From positions 1 through 64,000 of the forward strand of contig DUNN01000029.1 in NCBI GenBank assembly GCA_012839345.1: a stretch of DNA of 64,000 nt, given 5' to 3'. The stretch comes from Clostridiales bacterium (GTDB lineage: Bacteria > Bacillota > Clostridia > Oscillospirales > Acutalibacteraceae). A program made the position numbers and the translations under genes. Shown one piece after another: positions 43,144 to 50,738 of this stretch. Within the stretch, counting starts at the first letter, position 1; every line of letters starts with the position of its first letter. The notes under the pieces were generated by a model, which ran no database searches, had not been told where the DNA came from, and worked only from the letters and a program-made list of their open reading frames with translations.

Positions 43144-43395
43144 ATGCTTTCATACAAATTTGACACGCAGTTATTAATTGAAGGCAAAAATCTTTCAGAG
43201 GATGAAATAAACGAGTATATTACGAAAAATATAGAAGGCGATTGCCTGCTTGCGGTGGGGGACGAAGAGCTGATTAAAATTCACTTCCACACAAATACTC
43301 CGTGGAAAGTCCTGGAGTACTGTGCCTCTTTGGGCGAGATTCATGACATTGTGATTGAAAATATGGAACTGCAGGCGAATGGCCTGCATGGCTAG
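43144..43395 (+). CDS. Stand-alone FakA C-terminal-like domain
   Basis: 83 residues: MLSYKFDTQLLIEGKN...GDCLLAVGDEELIKIHFHTN...LGEIHDIVIENMELQ. It matches the middle-to-C-terminal part of FakA/DAK1_2 proteins (fatty-acid kinase, GDS..VVGD..L.KVH.HTN...GEL..I.I.NM), without the DhaL ATP-binding domain. Such short proteins occur in Ruminococcaceae; their role is unknown. The ATG at 43144 has AAGGAG 8 bases upstream; longer readings in this frame are unsupported. Confidence 0.65.
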   Translation: MLSYKFDTQLLIEGKNLSEDEINEYITKNIEGDCLLAVGDEELIKIHFHTNTPWKVLEYCASLGEIHDIVIENMELQANGLHG

Positions 43396-43479
43396 GCCAT
43401 TTTGCCGCTCATATGCATGAGAAAGAGTTTTGATACTTTTTGCGCTTCCGGTTCGCACGATATTGTAAAATTCGATTTA

Positions 43480-43508
43480 TTGACATATGCCCAAAACCGG
43501 GATATTAT
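43480..43508 (+). promoter_or_regulatory. SigA-type promoter of def
   Basis: TTGACA (43480-43485), 17 bases, TATTAT (43503-43508), about 30 bases before the start codon. Confidence 0.75.
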
Positions 43509-43538
43509 ATGATTAGAAACCGATAAAGGATGAGGCAT

Positions 43539-44024
43539 ATGGCTTTGCTCAATATTATAAATTATAAAACCGATCCGGTTCTGCGCAAACCGTCGAAACC
43601 GGTAGAAAAAATAGACAAGAAAATTTTAACGCTGCTTAACGATATGGCAGAAACAATGTACCACGCAAACGGGGCGGGTCTGGCAGCCCCACAGGTGGGA
43701 GTTTTAAAGCAGCTGGTCGTGATTGATGCCGGCTCGGGATTAATCAAGCTGATTAATCCGGTGATTACGGCTTTTTCCGGGGAGCAGGTGGATTTTGAAG
43801 GATGCCTCAGTGTTCCCGAGATTTACGGAAAAGTAAAACGGCCGCAATCCGTAACGGTGAAGGCATTGAATGAAAAAGGGGAGACCGTTGAGTTTAAGGG
43901 CACGGATCTGCTGGCGCGTGCCTTTTGTCACGAGATCGATCATCTTCATGGGGTTTTATTTTTAGATAAAGTCATACCGGACACACTGATTCGTATTAAA
44001 CCGGAGAAGCCCAAAAATATGTAA
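43539..44024 (+). CDS. def: Peptide deformylase
   Basis: 161 residues. It removes the formyl group from nascent proteins. The three family motifs are intact: GAGLAAPQVG, EGCLSVPE and HEIDHLHG (metal ligands Cys and two His). I start it at the ATG of 43539, about 8 bases after AAAGG; an in-frame ATG three codons earlier lies inside the ribosome site. No fmt gene is adjacent. Confidence 0.92.
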   Translation: MALLNIINYKTDPVLRKPSKPVEKIDKKILTLLNDMAETMYHANGAGLAAPQVGVLKQLVVIDAGSGLIKLINPVITAFSGEQVDFEGCLSVPEIYGKVKRPQSVTVKALNEKGETVEFKGTDLLARAFCHEIDHLHGVLFLDKVIPDTLIRIKPEKPKNM

Positions 44025-44127
44025 AGCGAAAGGAATGCTTTTTTGTCCGGACGGGAAAATGGAACCGTGCTAAAATAAACGGGATGTTTAAGATGAAACC
44101 TATGGCCGGAAAATGGAGCTGATTAAT

Positions 44128-44607
44128 TTGGCGAGACCGACGAAATGGAGAAAAATCGAGCATATTCCATCCGTTCCTTTCTTTGTTCCATCCGAATCGG
44201 ATGTTGCCGAAGTACCGGAAAATATCCTAAAGTTGGAGGAACTGGAAGCAATACGGTTAAAGGATTTGGAAGGGCTAGAGCAGGAGGCTTGCGCTCAAAA
44301 AATGGAGGTTTCCCGCCCTACCTTTCAACGTATTCTGCTTTCCGCGCGGGAGAAAATAGCCGACAGTCTGGTAAACGGAAAAATGATTCATGTGGAGGGC
44401 GGCAACTTTACGCGCAACATTTGCCCGGTAAGGTGTCTGGACTGCGGCAGGGAGTGGACGGAGCGCTTTGAACATCTGGAAGCCGCGAAAAACGGAAATT
44501 TGGTCTGCCCCGCCTGCGGTTCCGGCAGGGTGGCATGTGAACGCGGCCGCAAGGGGAAGTTCTGCCGAAGCAACTGCCGGCGGTATGGTAGAAATCCAAA
44601 ACCTTAA
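44128..44607 (+). CDS. DUF134 DNA-binding protein
   Basis: 159 residues. The start MARPTKWRKIEHIPSVPFFVPS, the sigma-70-region-4-like helix-turn-helix (LEELEAIRLKDLEGLEQEACAQKMEVSRPTFQRIL) and KMIHVEGGNF are the DUF134 core; a cysteine-rich tail (CLDCGREW...CPACGSG...CRSNC) adds a probable zinc ribbon. DUF134 proteins are small predicted regulators, often next to Fe-S or NifB-related genes. TTG start at 44128 lies 9 bases after GGAG. Confidence 0.8.
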   Translation: MARPTKWRKIEHIPSVPFFVPSESDVAEVPENILKLEELEAIRLKDLEGLEQEACAQKMEVSRPTFQRILLSAREKIADSLVNGKMIHVEGGNFTRNICPVRCLDCGREWTERFEHLEAAKNGNLVCPACGSGRVACERGRKGKFCRSNCRRYGRNPKP

Positions 44608-44678
44608 CCGCACAGGGACTTCCTTACTTTCAAGGATGTCCTTTCCACTAGAGCAATTTGAACGGCTTATCACAGGAA

Positions 44679-44717
44679 ATCCGGCACAGCGAAAAAGCAT
44701 CGCTGCGCCGGATTTTT
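44679..44717 (+). terminator. Terminator after the DUF134 gene
   Basis: A 14-position stem (44679-44692 with 44700-44713) with a single mismatch, followed by TTTTT. Confidence 0.8.
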
Positions 44718-44753
44718 ATGCGCGATTCAAGAATCAGATTTCCGTGGAATATT

Positions 44754-44782
44754 TTGTTGGACGCCGTTTTTTATGGTATAAT
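44754..44782 (+). promoter_or_regulatory. Promoter upstream of the PHP gene
   Basis: TTGTTG (44754-44759), 17 bases, TATAAT (44777-44782). The leader from here to the start codon would be about 325 bases, long enough for RNA control. Confidence 0.6.
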
Positions 44783-44789
44783 AATCCAA

Positions 44790-45112
44790 TCAGCTTACGG
44801 CTGGGTGGGACTTTCAGAAATTGCTGTACGGTGCACAGTACCTTCCCGACTTTGTCGGCCGCAATTTCTAAATTATAATCAATCGGCTGTTCTGCACAAA
44901 TTTTCGGATTACGCTAATCCCCTGAATTTATCATATTTGAAGGCCTGCCCAATGGGGCGGCTTATAGACGGTATTATAAAAATCCGGTAATCCAGCCAGA
45001 TATGGGGCAGGAAGAAGCCGTGCAACGCTTCTCTCTGTTTTACATAAACCAGTGGAAATCTTCTCAGCACAAATGCAGCAATTCAATTCTCGGCGAAAGG
45101 ATGGTTAATCAC
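44790..45112 (+). promoter_or_regulatory. Structured leader RNA before the PHP gene
   Basis: A three-way junction can be drawn: outer 9-bp stem AGAAATTGC (44816-44824) with GCAATTTCT (44861-44869), enclosing a hairpin from GTAC/GTAC (44826-44829, 44838-44841) and a hairpin CCGAC/GTCGG with TTT loop (44846-44858). A further stem near 44941-44962 (GGCCTGCCC/GGGGCGGC) follows. It matches no riboswitch consensus I know. Confidence 0.35.
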
Positions 45113-46006
45113 ATGAAAACATTACTGAAAACAAGCGGAAAATGGTTTAAAGGCAATCTGCACATGCACACGCTTCGTTCTGACGGCCGCATAGAGCCGG
45201 AGGAAGCGATTCGTTTGTATCGCGAAGCCGGCTATGATTTTATCGCGCTGACGGACCATTGGGTTCAGTCTGAAACAGAGCAGCGGGACGATTTCCTGCT
45301 TTTAAGCGGCTGCGAATGGGATACGGGCGATATGGTGAATACCCCAGTGTTCCATATTATCGGCGCTGGAATGGAGCGCCCCGTTTCGCTGGAGGTCTGC
45401 CATTCGCACCCCGTGCAGAAAATTATCGATGCTATCCGCGATGCCAACGGCATTGCGATTTTAGCACATCCCGCGTGGTCGGTGACGAATCCGGATGATG
45501 TCTTGGGGCTGCGCGGACTGAGCGGCGTGGAAATTTACAATACGGTTTCCGGACTGCCGTGGAACGGCCAGCGGGCAGATTCCAGCCTGTATTTTGACCT
45601 TTGGGCAACTAAGGGAAAACTGTTCCGCAGCATGGCGGCGGATGATTCCCATTTTTACGATGGGGAGCATACGCGTTCCTACATCTTGGTAAATGCCGAA
45701 GAGCTGACCGCTGCATCCATTAAGAAGGCGATTGCCGACGGGAATTTTTACGCCTCGCAGGGGCCGCGCTTTGAATCACTGGAAACGGACGGCAAGGTGA
45801 TTCAGGTTCGCTCCAGCAAAGTGGAAAGCATCGTGTTCTACAGCAATAGCGTTTGGTGCCGCGACCGCGTGTTTACCGGCGGCGTGGATAGAGCCACCTA
45901 TCATATCGAGCCGACGGACCGCTACGTCCGTGTGGAACTGATTGACTTTGAGGGGAACCGGGCGTGGAGCTCTCCGTTTGCCGTTCATTCGGACGCCGCG
46001 CAATAA
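45113..46006 (+). CDS. PHP-domain phosphoesterase (CehA/McbA-like)
   Basis: 297 residues. The PHP metal site is visible in GNLHMHTLRSDGR, DFIALTDHW, CEWDTG and ILAHPAWS. A beta-rich C-terminal part (residues about 225-297) resembles the CehA-type extension. The substrate is unknown; relatives hydrolyse phosphoesters or amide bonds. I chose the ATG at 45113 (GGATGG 8 bases upstream); longer readings lack support. An aldo/keto reductase follows after 16 bases. Confidence 0.8.
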   Translation: MKTLLKTSGKWFKGNLHMHTLRSDGRIEPEEAIRLYREAGYDFIALTDHWVQSETEQRDDFLLLSGCEWDTGDMVNTPVFHIIGAGMERPVSLEVCHSHPVQKIIDAIRDANGIAILAHPAWSVTNPDDVLGLRGLSGVEIYNTVSGLPWNGQRADSSLYFDLWATKGKLFRSMAADDSHFYDGEHTRSYILVNAEELTAASIKKAIADGNFYASQGPRFESLETDGKVIQVRSSKVESIVFYSNSVWCRDRVFTGGVDRATYHIEPTDRYVRVELIDFEGNRAWSSPFAVHSDAAQ

Positions 46007-46022
46007 AGAAAGGAAGAATTTT

Positions 46023-47048
46023 ATGGATCTCATGCGGTTAGGGCGCACCAATCTTTTCGCTTCCAGAAGCGGGTTTGGTGCGCTGCCAATTCAGCGCATT
46101 CCGCGGGAAGACGCGGCGGCCATTCTGAAAAAAGCTTACCAGGGCGGCGTGAACTTTTTTGATACTGCCAGAGCTTATACGGACAGTGAAGAAAAAATCG
46201 GCTTTGCATTGTCCGAAGTAAGAAATCATATTATCCTTGCCACAAAAACCATGGCAAAGGATAAGAAAACGCTGTTTCGCGACCTGGAAACCAGCCTAAA
46301 GAATTTAAAAACGGATTACATTGATATTTACCAGCTGCACAATCCCACGGAGCTTCCCGATTACGACGACCCGGACGGACTGTACCAGGGGCTTGTGGAG
46401 GCCAAAAAGAAAGGAATGATCCGCTTTTTCGGGCTGACGAATCATCGCTTGAAGCTTGCGCTGCAGGCTGCTGAAGAGCAAAAATACGACACCATTCAGT
46501 TCCCGCTCAGCTCCCTGTCGTCGGATGAGGATTTGAAGCTGGTGGAACTTTGCAAGAAGAATGACATTGGCTTTATTGCCATGAAGGCCATGTCCGGCGG
46601 GTTGATTACCAATGCGGCAAGTACGTTTGCATTCTTAAGACAATTTGACAACGTTCTGCCGATTTGGGGCATTCAGCGTATGAGCGAACTGGACGAATTC
46701 CTTTCCTACGAAAAGGATCCGCCGGTGCTGGATGAAGCCTTGCAGCAGGTCATTCGGCAGGACCGGCAGCAGCTGGCTGGCAGCTTCTGCCGCGGTTGCG
46801 GTTACTGCCAGCCCTGCCCCGCACACATTCCGATTGAAACGGCGGCGCGCATTTCGCTTCTTCTGACCAGAGCGCCATACCGGAGCTATATGACGGATGA
46901 ATTCAAAAGCCAGATGGAGCGGATTCAGGACTGCACACACTGCAACCACTGCAAGAACCATTGCCCCTACGGTCTGGATACGCCCAATCTGCTGAAATAT
47001 ATGTTGGGTGAATATCAGAAATTTTACGCCGTTCATCATGCGGATTGA
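46023..47048 (+). CDS. Aldo/keto reductase with 4Fe-4S C-terminal domain
   Basis: 341 residues. The N-terminal TIM barrel has the family residues (FFDTARAYTDSEEKIG with Tyr, ILATKT with Lys, DIYQLHNP with His). The C-terminal part carries two cysteine clusters, CRGCGYCQPCP and CTHCNHCKNHCPYG, probably two 4Fe-4S centres, so electrons may come from ferredoxin-like donors. Such Fe-S aldo/keto reductases are common in anaerobic Clostridia. AAAGGAAG precedes the ATG. Confidence 0.85.
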   Translation: MDLMRLGRTNLFASRSGFGALPIQRIPREDAAAILKKAYQGGVNFFDTARAYTDSEEKIGFALSEVRNHIILATKTMAKDKKTLFRDLETSLKNLKTDYIDIYQLHNPTELPDYDDPDGLYQGLVEAKKKGMIRFFGLTNHRLKLALQAAEEQKYDTIQFPLSSLSSDEDLKLVELCKKNDIGFIAMKAMSGGLITNAASTFAFLRQFDNVLPIWGIQRMSELDEFLSYEKDPPVLDEALQQVIRQDRQQLAGSFCRGCGYCQPCPAHIPIETAARISLLLTRAPYRSYMTDEFKSQMERIQDCTHCNHCKNHCPYGLDTPNLLKYMLGEYQKFYAVHHAD

Positions 47049-47116
47049 CCATGGCTGCAGCCTAGCTTGTGTTGGTTTGAAATGAAACGCCATCAGGATG
47101 AAAAGGACTGTTTCGA

Positions 47117-47935
47117 ATGGAAATACAGCCGGCCGGAGTAAAAATGATACCAGAAACAGATATGACCGGTCCTAGGGAGCGGTTTCGTCTGGCGTGCGAT
47201 AAAGTGCTTTCTTCTCAGGGGAAAAGAGGAGGTATCGGCACATTGAGCGAAAAAACGCTGCACGCGGTTTTGAAATATTATTACGAACCCCGGGAAAGTA
47301 ATCATGAAATCCGGTTTGGCCGCTATGTTACAGATATTGCCGGGGAAAACGGCGTAATTGAAATTCAGACGCGCCAGTTTAACAAGCTGAGAAACAAGCT
47401 GGAATTTTTGTTGCCTCAAACCCAGGTGACCGTGGTTTATCCGGTTGCTGCCAGCAAGTGGATTATCTGGATTGATGAACAGACCGGGGAAATGACCAAA
47501 AAGCGAAAATCCCCCAAAAGGGGAAAGCCCTGGGAAGTTTTCTTTGAACTGTATAAAATTAAAAATTTTCTTACCCATCCGAATTTCCGGTTGTGCATTG
47601 TTTTGCTGGATATGGAGGAATACCGGTCACTGAACGGTTGGAGCGAGGATAAAAAGAAAGGCTCCAGCCGTTACGACCGGATTCCTGTTTCGCTTTTGGA
47701 GGAAATTACCGTGCACAGTCCCGCGGAATACGAAAAGCTGATTCCGGAGGGATTGGAAGGCGCGTTTACCTCAAAGGAATTCAAAAAAGCGAGCGGCCTT
47801 TCTCTGGCCGCATCCCAGACTGCCCTCAATGTTTTGTATTCTACTGGCGCCGTGACAAGGATTGGGAAACAGGGCAATCGATACGTTTATGAGAAAACAG
47901 CGCTCTGCCCTTTTGAGGACGTGCCGGCAAAATGA
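47117..47935 (+). CDS. Unknown protein with PD-(D/E)XK-nuclease-like motif
   Basis: 272 residues, soluble. Residues 50-90 read LKYYYEP...HEIRFGRYVTDIAGENGVIEIQTRQF: an Asp followed about ten residues later by ExQ between beta-strands is the arrangement of PD-(D/E)XK nuclease-fold proteins. The C-terminal third looks like a winged helix (FTSKEFKKASGLSLAASQTALNVLYSTGAVTRIGKQGNRYVYE). So it may cut or bind DNA. I know no named function; a DUF family covers related proteins. It stands alone with a terminator at its stop codon. Confidence 0.55.
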   Translation: MEIQPAGVKMIPETDMTGPRERFRLACDKVLSSQGKRGGIGTLSEKTLHAVLKYYYEPRESNHEIRFGRYVTDIAGENGVIEIQTRQFNKLRNKLEFLLPQTQVTVVYPVAASKWIIWIDEQTGEMTKKRKSPKRGKPWEVFFELYKIKNFLTHPNFRLCIVLLDMEEYRSLNGWSEDKKKGSSRYDRIPVSLLEEITVHSPAEYEKLIPEGLEGAFTSKEFKKASGLSLAASQTALNVLYSTGAVTRIGKQGNRYVYEKTALCPFEDVPAK

Positions 47936-47978
47936 AAATCCCCATTGCACCATATTCTACGGTGCGATGGGGATTTTT
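47935..47978. terminator. Strong terminator, probably bidirectional
   Basis: A 17-position stem (47935-47951 with about 47961-47977), interrupted by one mismatch or wobble, flanked by A4 and T5 runs; its 5' arm overlaps the stop codon of the preceding gene. Confidence 0.8.
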
Positions 47979-48058
47979 ATATCACTTAAAAAACGATTTC
48001 AGCCAAAGGCTTACCGCTCCGATTGTTCCGGCCGATTTGGTGGGAAATGGGCTTTCCT

Positions 48059-48631
48059 TTATGAATTGCTGCAGACAAAGATCCATTCTACCGTATCGCC
48101 GCTCTTCAGCTGATAATCATTGCAGGCAACGGGCGCAAGCTTTCCGTTAACCAAATATGTCCATCCGCTGTTGTTTCCGTACTGCTTTTGCGCAATGCCG
48201 CCGATGCTCTGCACGTATTCCGTTCCCAAAGCCGAGGAAGCGTGGGTGACGGCAAGGTTGGCCGATTTCGCCACACGCAAGAGCATAGCAAACACCGTTT
48301 CCCCCTCCGTAATCTGCACCTGGTCTGTGGGATATAAAACGCCGTCTTTGGGGATGATACTCAACTGAGCTTCCGTAAACTGGTCTTTGTTTTTCAAAAT
48401 CTCCGCGGCGGAGATGGAGAAGGTGCAGGCGGCCTGTTTGGCCTGCGGCACCGAAGCAGTCTTGGATGCCGAAGATTTGGGTTTGGCGGCGGAAGAGGAA
48501 GCCGTGGCAGCTTTGGAAGAAGTTGCGGAAGACACGCTGTTATGCTGGGCGGGCAGTTCTACCTTACAACCGGAAAAAAGGCAAGCAAGTATTACGGCGG
48601 CGCACAGAAGCGCCGAAATTTTTTGTTTCAT
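48059..48631 (-). CDS. DUF4430 lipoprotein, putative corrinoid-binding
   Basis: 190 residues. Lipoprotein signal with lipobox LFSGC (Cys22), a Ser/Ala/Lys-rich linker (about 30-68), then a domain ending in YGNNSGWTYLVNGKLAPVACNDYQLKSGDTVEWIF, the signature of DUF4430, which is related to the C-terminal domain of vitamin-B12 carrier proteins (transcobalamin/intrinsic factor). AGGAGG lies 6-7 bases before the ATG at 48631. It follows the riboswitch-controlled propeller gene on the same strand, with a terminator between. A role in holding cobalamin or other corrinoids at the cell surface is inferred. Confidence 0.75.
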   Translation of the reverse strand: MKQKISALLCAAVILACLFSGCKVELPAQHNSVSSATSSKAATASSSAAKPKSSASKTASVPQAKQAACTFSISAAEILKNKDQFTEAQLSIIPKDGVLYPTDQVQITEGETVFAMLLRVAKSANLAVTHASSALGTEYVQSIGGIAQKQYGNNSGWTYLVNGKLAPVACNDYQLKSGDTVEWIFVCSNS

Positions 48632-48676
48632 GAAAGTCCTCCTGACTTTACGCAAATGGTTTTCGGGATTTTTTCA

Positions 48677-48723
48677 AAAAGAGTGCTGCACATAAATCAA
48701 ACTTCATGCGGCAACACTCTTTT
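48677..48723 (-). terminator. Terminator between propeller and DUF4430 genes
   Basis: AAAAGAGTG(T)TGC pairs across about 21 bases with GCAGCACTCTTTTT; on the minus strand it ends in T5. Transcription past it would be needed for riboswitch control of the DUF4430 gene, unless that gene has its own promoter. Confidence 0.7.
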
Positions 48724-48739
48724 CTTATATGAAATCGAC

Positions 48740-50182
48740 TTACGCGGTTTGACGGATTCGTTTCACAAGAATTAGAATCACGGCACCGCTGACCAAAAGA
48801 ATGCCGACCCCATAAACCGCTGGGATTTTTCCAGTTTTCGGGGAAGCAAGCGGGGCATTCTTTCCGATTGCATACATGGTTCCGCTGTCATTAAAATAGA
48901 ACAGCATGCCATCCTGCGAAGGAGTCAGGCTCTGGGAAGAAGACTGGCTGACGGAAGGGGTAAACAGCGTTTGGTAGGAGCCCTTCGTCTGACCGGGTTT
49001 GTCTTCAATGACATACACGCTGGAAGAACCCTTTTCAAAGGTTCCGTCCTGATTGGCGGTGCCGTAATCCGTGACATAAATCAGGACTTTTCCATCGTCT
49101 TTGCTGTAGGCGGTGGAAACCAGCGGGGTGGACTGGGAATGAATTTTAATTTGGTAAATGGTTTTCAGCGTGGAAGCATCCAGTACGGTAAACGGCGTGG
49201 TAGAGCCGTAGCCGCTGCCTGCTACATAAAGTCTGTCGTTATATACGACCGGGCTGGAAGTGATGCTGTTGCCCAGCATTTGGGACTTGACCGCGGTGCC
49301 GGCATCTATTTTGCCGGAAGCGTCCGCTTTCACCGCGTAAATATAGCCGCTGTTGACGGCAGCGTAAAGGCGGCCCTGCGCATAGCAGAGGGTGGAGCTG
49401 ACCGGGCCGCCGGCGGAAACCGTACTCATTACGTTTCCATCCGTCAGGCCATAGGAAACAATGTTGCCGTTTGTGTCGGACACCGCGATTGCAGAACCGA
49501 GCACCGCGCTGCCGTTCCAGTAATAGCCGGCCTTATCGTTTGCCTGCTGCCAGGTGATTTGCCCGGTTTTTGTATCCACGCAGGCAAAGACGCCGGAGGT
49601 GTAGGCATAAGTTGCCGAATCCTGCGTGTAAGTTCCAAAATAAATATGATTGTTATAATAGGTGATTGGGGATGAAATCTGCTGCGGAACGTCGCCGTGT
49701 GCAATTTCCGGGCTCTGCCAGGAAAGGGAGAGCGTGTCCGAGTTAAACGCAGAAATTTTTACGCCGGTTTTGGTCTGCTGGGGAACGAAGATTTTTCCGT
49801 CGCCGTAAGCAATTTCTGAAAAATAGGGCGGAACGCCGGCCACCTCCGCAGATGTGGCGGTTTTGCCGGTTTTCGCGTCAACCTTCAGCAGCTTGCCGGT
49901 GGATACGGTAAAATAAACGAATTTGCCAACCGTAATGGGAGTACCGCACGCGTTGTTTTCATATTTCGAACCGTTAAATTCGCTGGTAACCGTGTAGCGG
50001 GCGGTCCATTCCTGTTTGGCTTCCGCGGCCGAAATCGGGGTCTTGGCCGACGTGATGCCGGGTGATGCGGGGGAACCCATAAACTGGGGCCAATCCGCGT
50101 TTTCCACGGCGAAAGTGCCTGCCGCGGTACTGCAGACAAGCGCAAGGGTACAAAGCCATGCTGTGAGTTTCTTTGTTTTCAT
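48740..50182 (-). CDS. Secreted PQQ-like beta-propeller with SPKTG wall-sorting signal
   Basis: 480 residues. Signal peptide to about residue 25 (LALVCSTAAGTFA), then repeated blade motifs of a PQQ/quinoprotein-like beta-propeller (VYFTVSTGKLLKVDAKTGKT, GVFACVDTKTGQITW, GRLYAAVNSGYIYAVKAD, LYVAGSGYGS). The C-terminus has SPKTG at residues 447-451, a membrane helix and a basic end (KRIRQ): the form of a sortase substrate, and SPKTG is a known motif of Clostridioides difficile sortase B. No PQQ-specific residues can be asserted. A cobalamin riboswitch lies in its leader and GGAGGG 6 bases before the ATG. Confidence 0.8.
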   Translation of the reverse strand: MKTKKLTAWLCTLALVCSTAAGTFAVENADWPQFMGSPASPGITSAKTPISAAEAKQEWTARYTVTSEFNGSKYENNACGTPITVGKFVYFTVSTGKLLKVDAKTGKTATSAEVAGVPPYFSEIAYGDGKIFVPQQTKTGVKISAFNSDTLSLSWQSPEIAHGDVPQQISSPITYYNNHIYFGTYTQDSATYAYTSGVFACVDTKTGQITWQQANDKAGYYWNGSAVLGSAIAVSDTNGNIVSYGLTDGNVMSTVSAGGPVSSTLCYAQGRLYAAVNSGYIYAVKADASGKIDAGTAVKSQMLGNSITSSPVVYNDRLYVAGSGYGSTTPFTVLDASTLKTIYQIKIHSQSTPLVSTAYSKDDGKVLIYVTDYGTANQDGTFEKGSSSVYVIEDKPGQTKGSYQTLFTPSVSQSSSQSLTPSQDGMLFYFNDSGTMYAIGKNAPLASPKTGKIPAVYGVGILLVSGAVILILVKRIRQTA

Positions 50183-50213
50183 TCTAATCCCTCCGATTAA
50201 AGATAAAACAACA

Positions 50214-50360
50214 GGATTTACGGCAGGTTTCCTGACTTGAAATCATCCCACGCCGCGCGGCCTTCCCAGGGGACCCAGTGACCATATTGTGCGCAGCGCA
50301 GTCCTTCTCACAGTAGCGGGGGCTGTTGCGGCTTAACCGCATTCCCTACACCGTAAATCG
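50214..50360 (-). promoter_or_regulatory. Cobalamin riboswitch
   Basis: Read on the minus strand: P1 GATTTACGG (50360-50352) pairs with CCGTAAATC (50222-50214); between them come GCCGCAACAGCCCCCGCTAC, GGGAAGGC and the B12 box AAGTCAGGAAACCTGCC, in the order of the cobalamin aptamer. The following SD (GGAGGG) is close, so control is probably of translation; no terminator is seen between aptamer and gene. Confidence 0.93.
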
Positions 50361-50466
50361 ATTTTGTTTTCGGCAGCCGCTGATGATATCGCCGAACGGC
50401 AATTCTAAACCGCGAATCTTTTGACTCATCGGTTTTAAAATGGTTTCCATCAATGGCTACTCAACT

Positions 50467-50495
50467 ATTATTGACGGAATCTCTCCCAGTGTCAA
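50467..50495 (-). promoter_or_regulatory. SigA-type promoter upstream of the cobalamin riboswitch
   Basis: On the minus strand TTGACA (50495-50490), 17 bases, AATAAT (50472-50467), about 100 bases before the aptamer. Confidence 0.7.
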
Positions 50496-50680
50496 GCAAT
50501 TTGTCGGATTCGTGTAAAAATCGCCGATGGAGTGAACGATGCCTGTCTGTTGTTTTGCTCGATGACAAGCTGCCTGTCCATACGATCCTACAGAAAAAAG
50601 CAGCCGGCCAAAACGGCTGACTGCCTCTTTCCTATAGGAAGATATGTAAAGATCTTATAATTAAATAGAAATAAAATGAA

Positions 50681-50723
50681 AACGGCGTGTATTCTGCAGG
50701 GGGCATGCGGAACCCACGCCGTT
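50681..50723 (-). terminator. Terminator of the glutamine synthetase gene
   Basis: AACGGCGTG (50723-50715) pairs with CACGCCGTT (50689-50681) across a 25-base loop and is followed on the minus strand by TTTTCATTTTATTTC. Confidence 0.7.
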
Positions 50724-50738
50724 GTGTTTGCGAAACGC

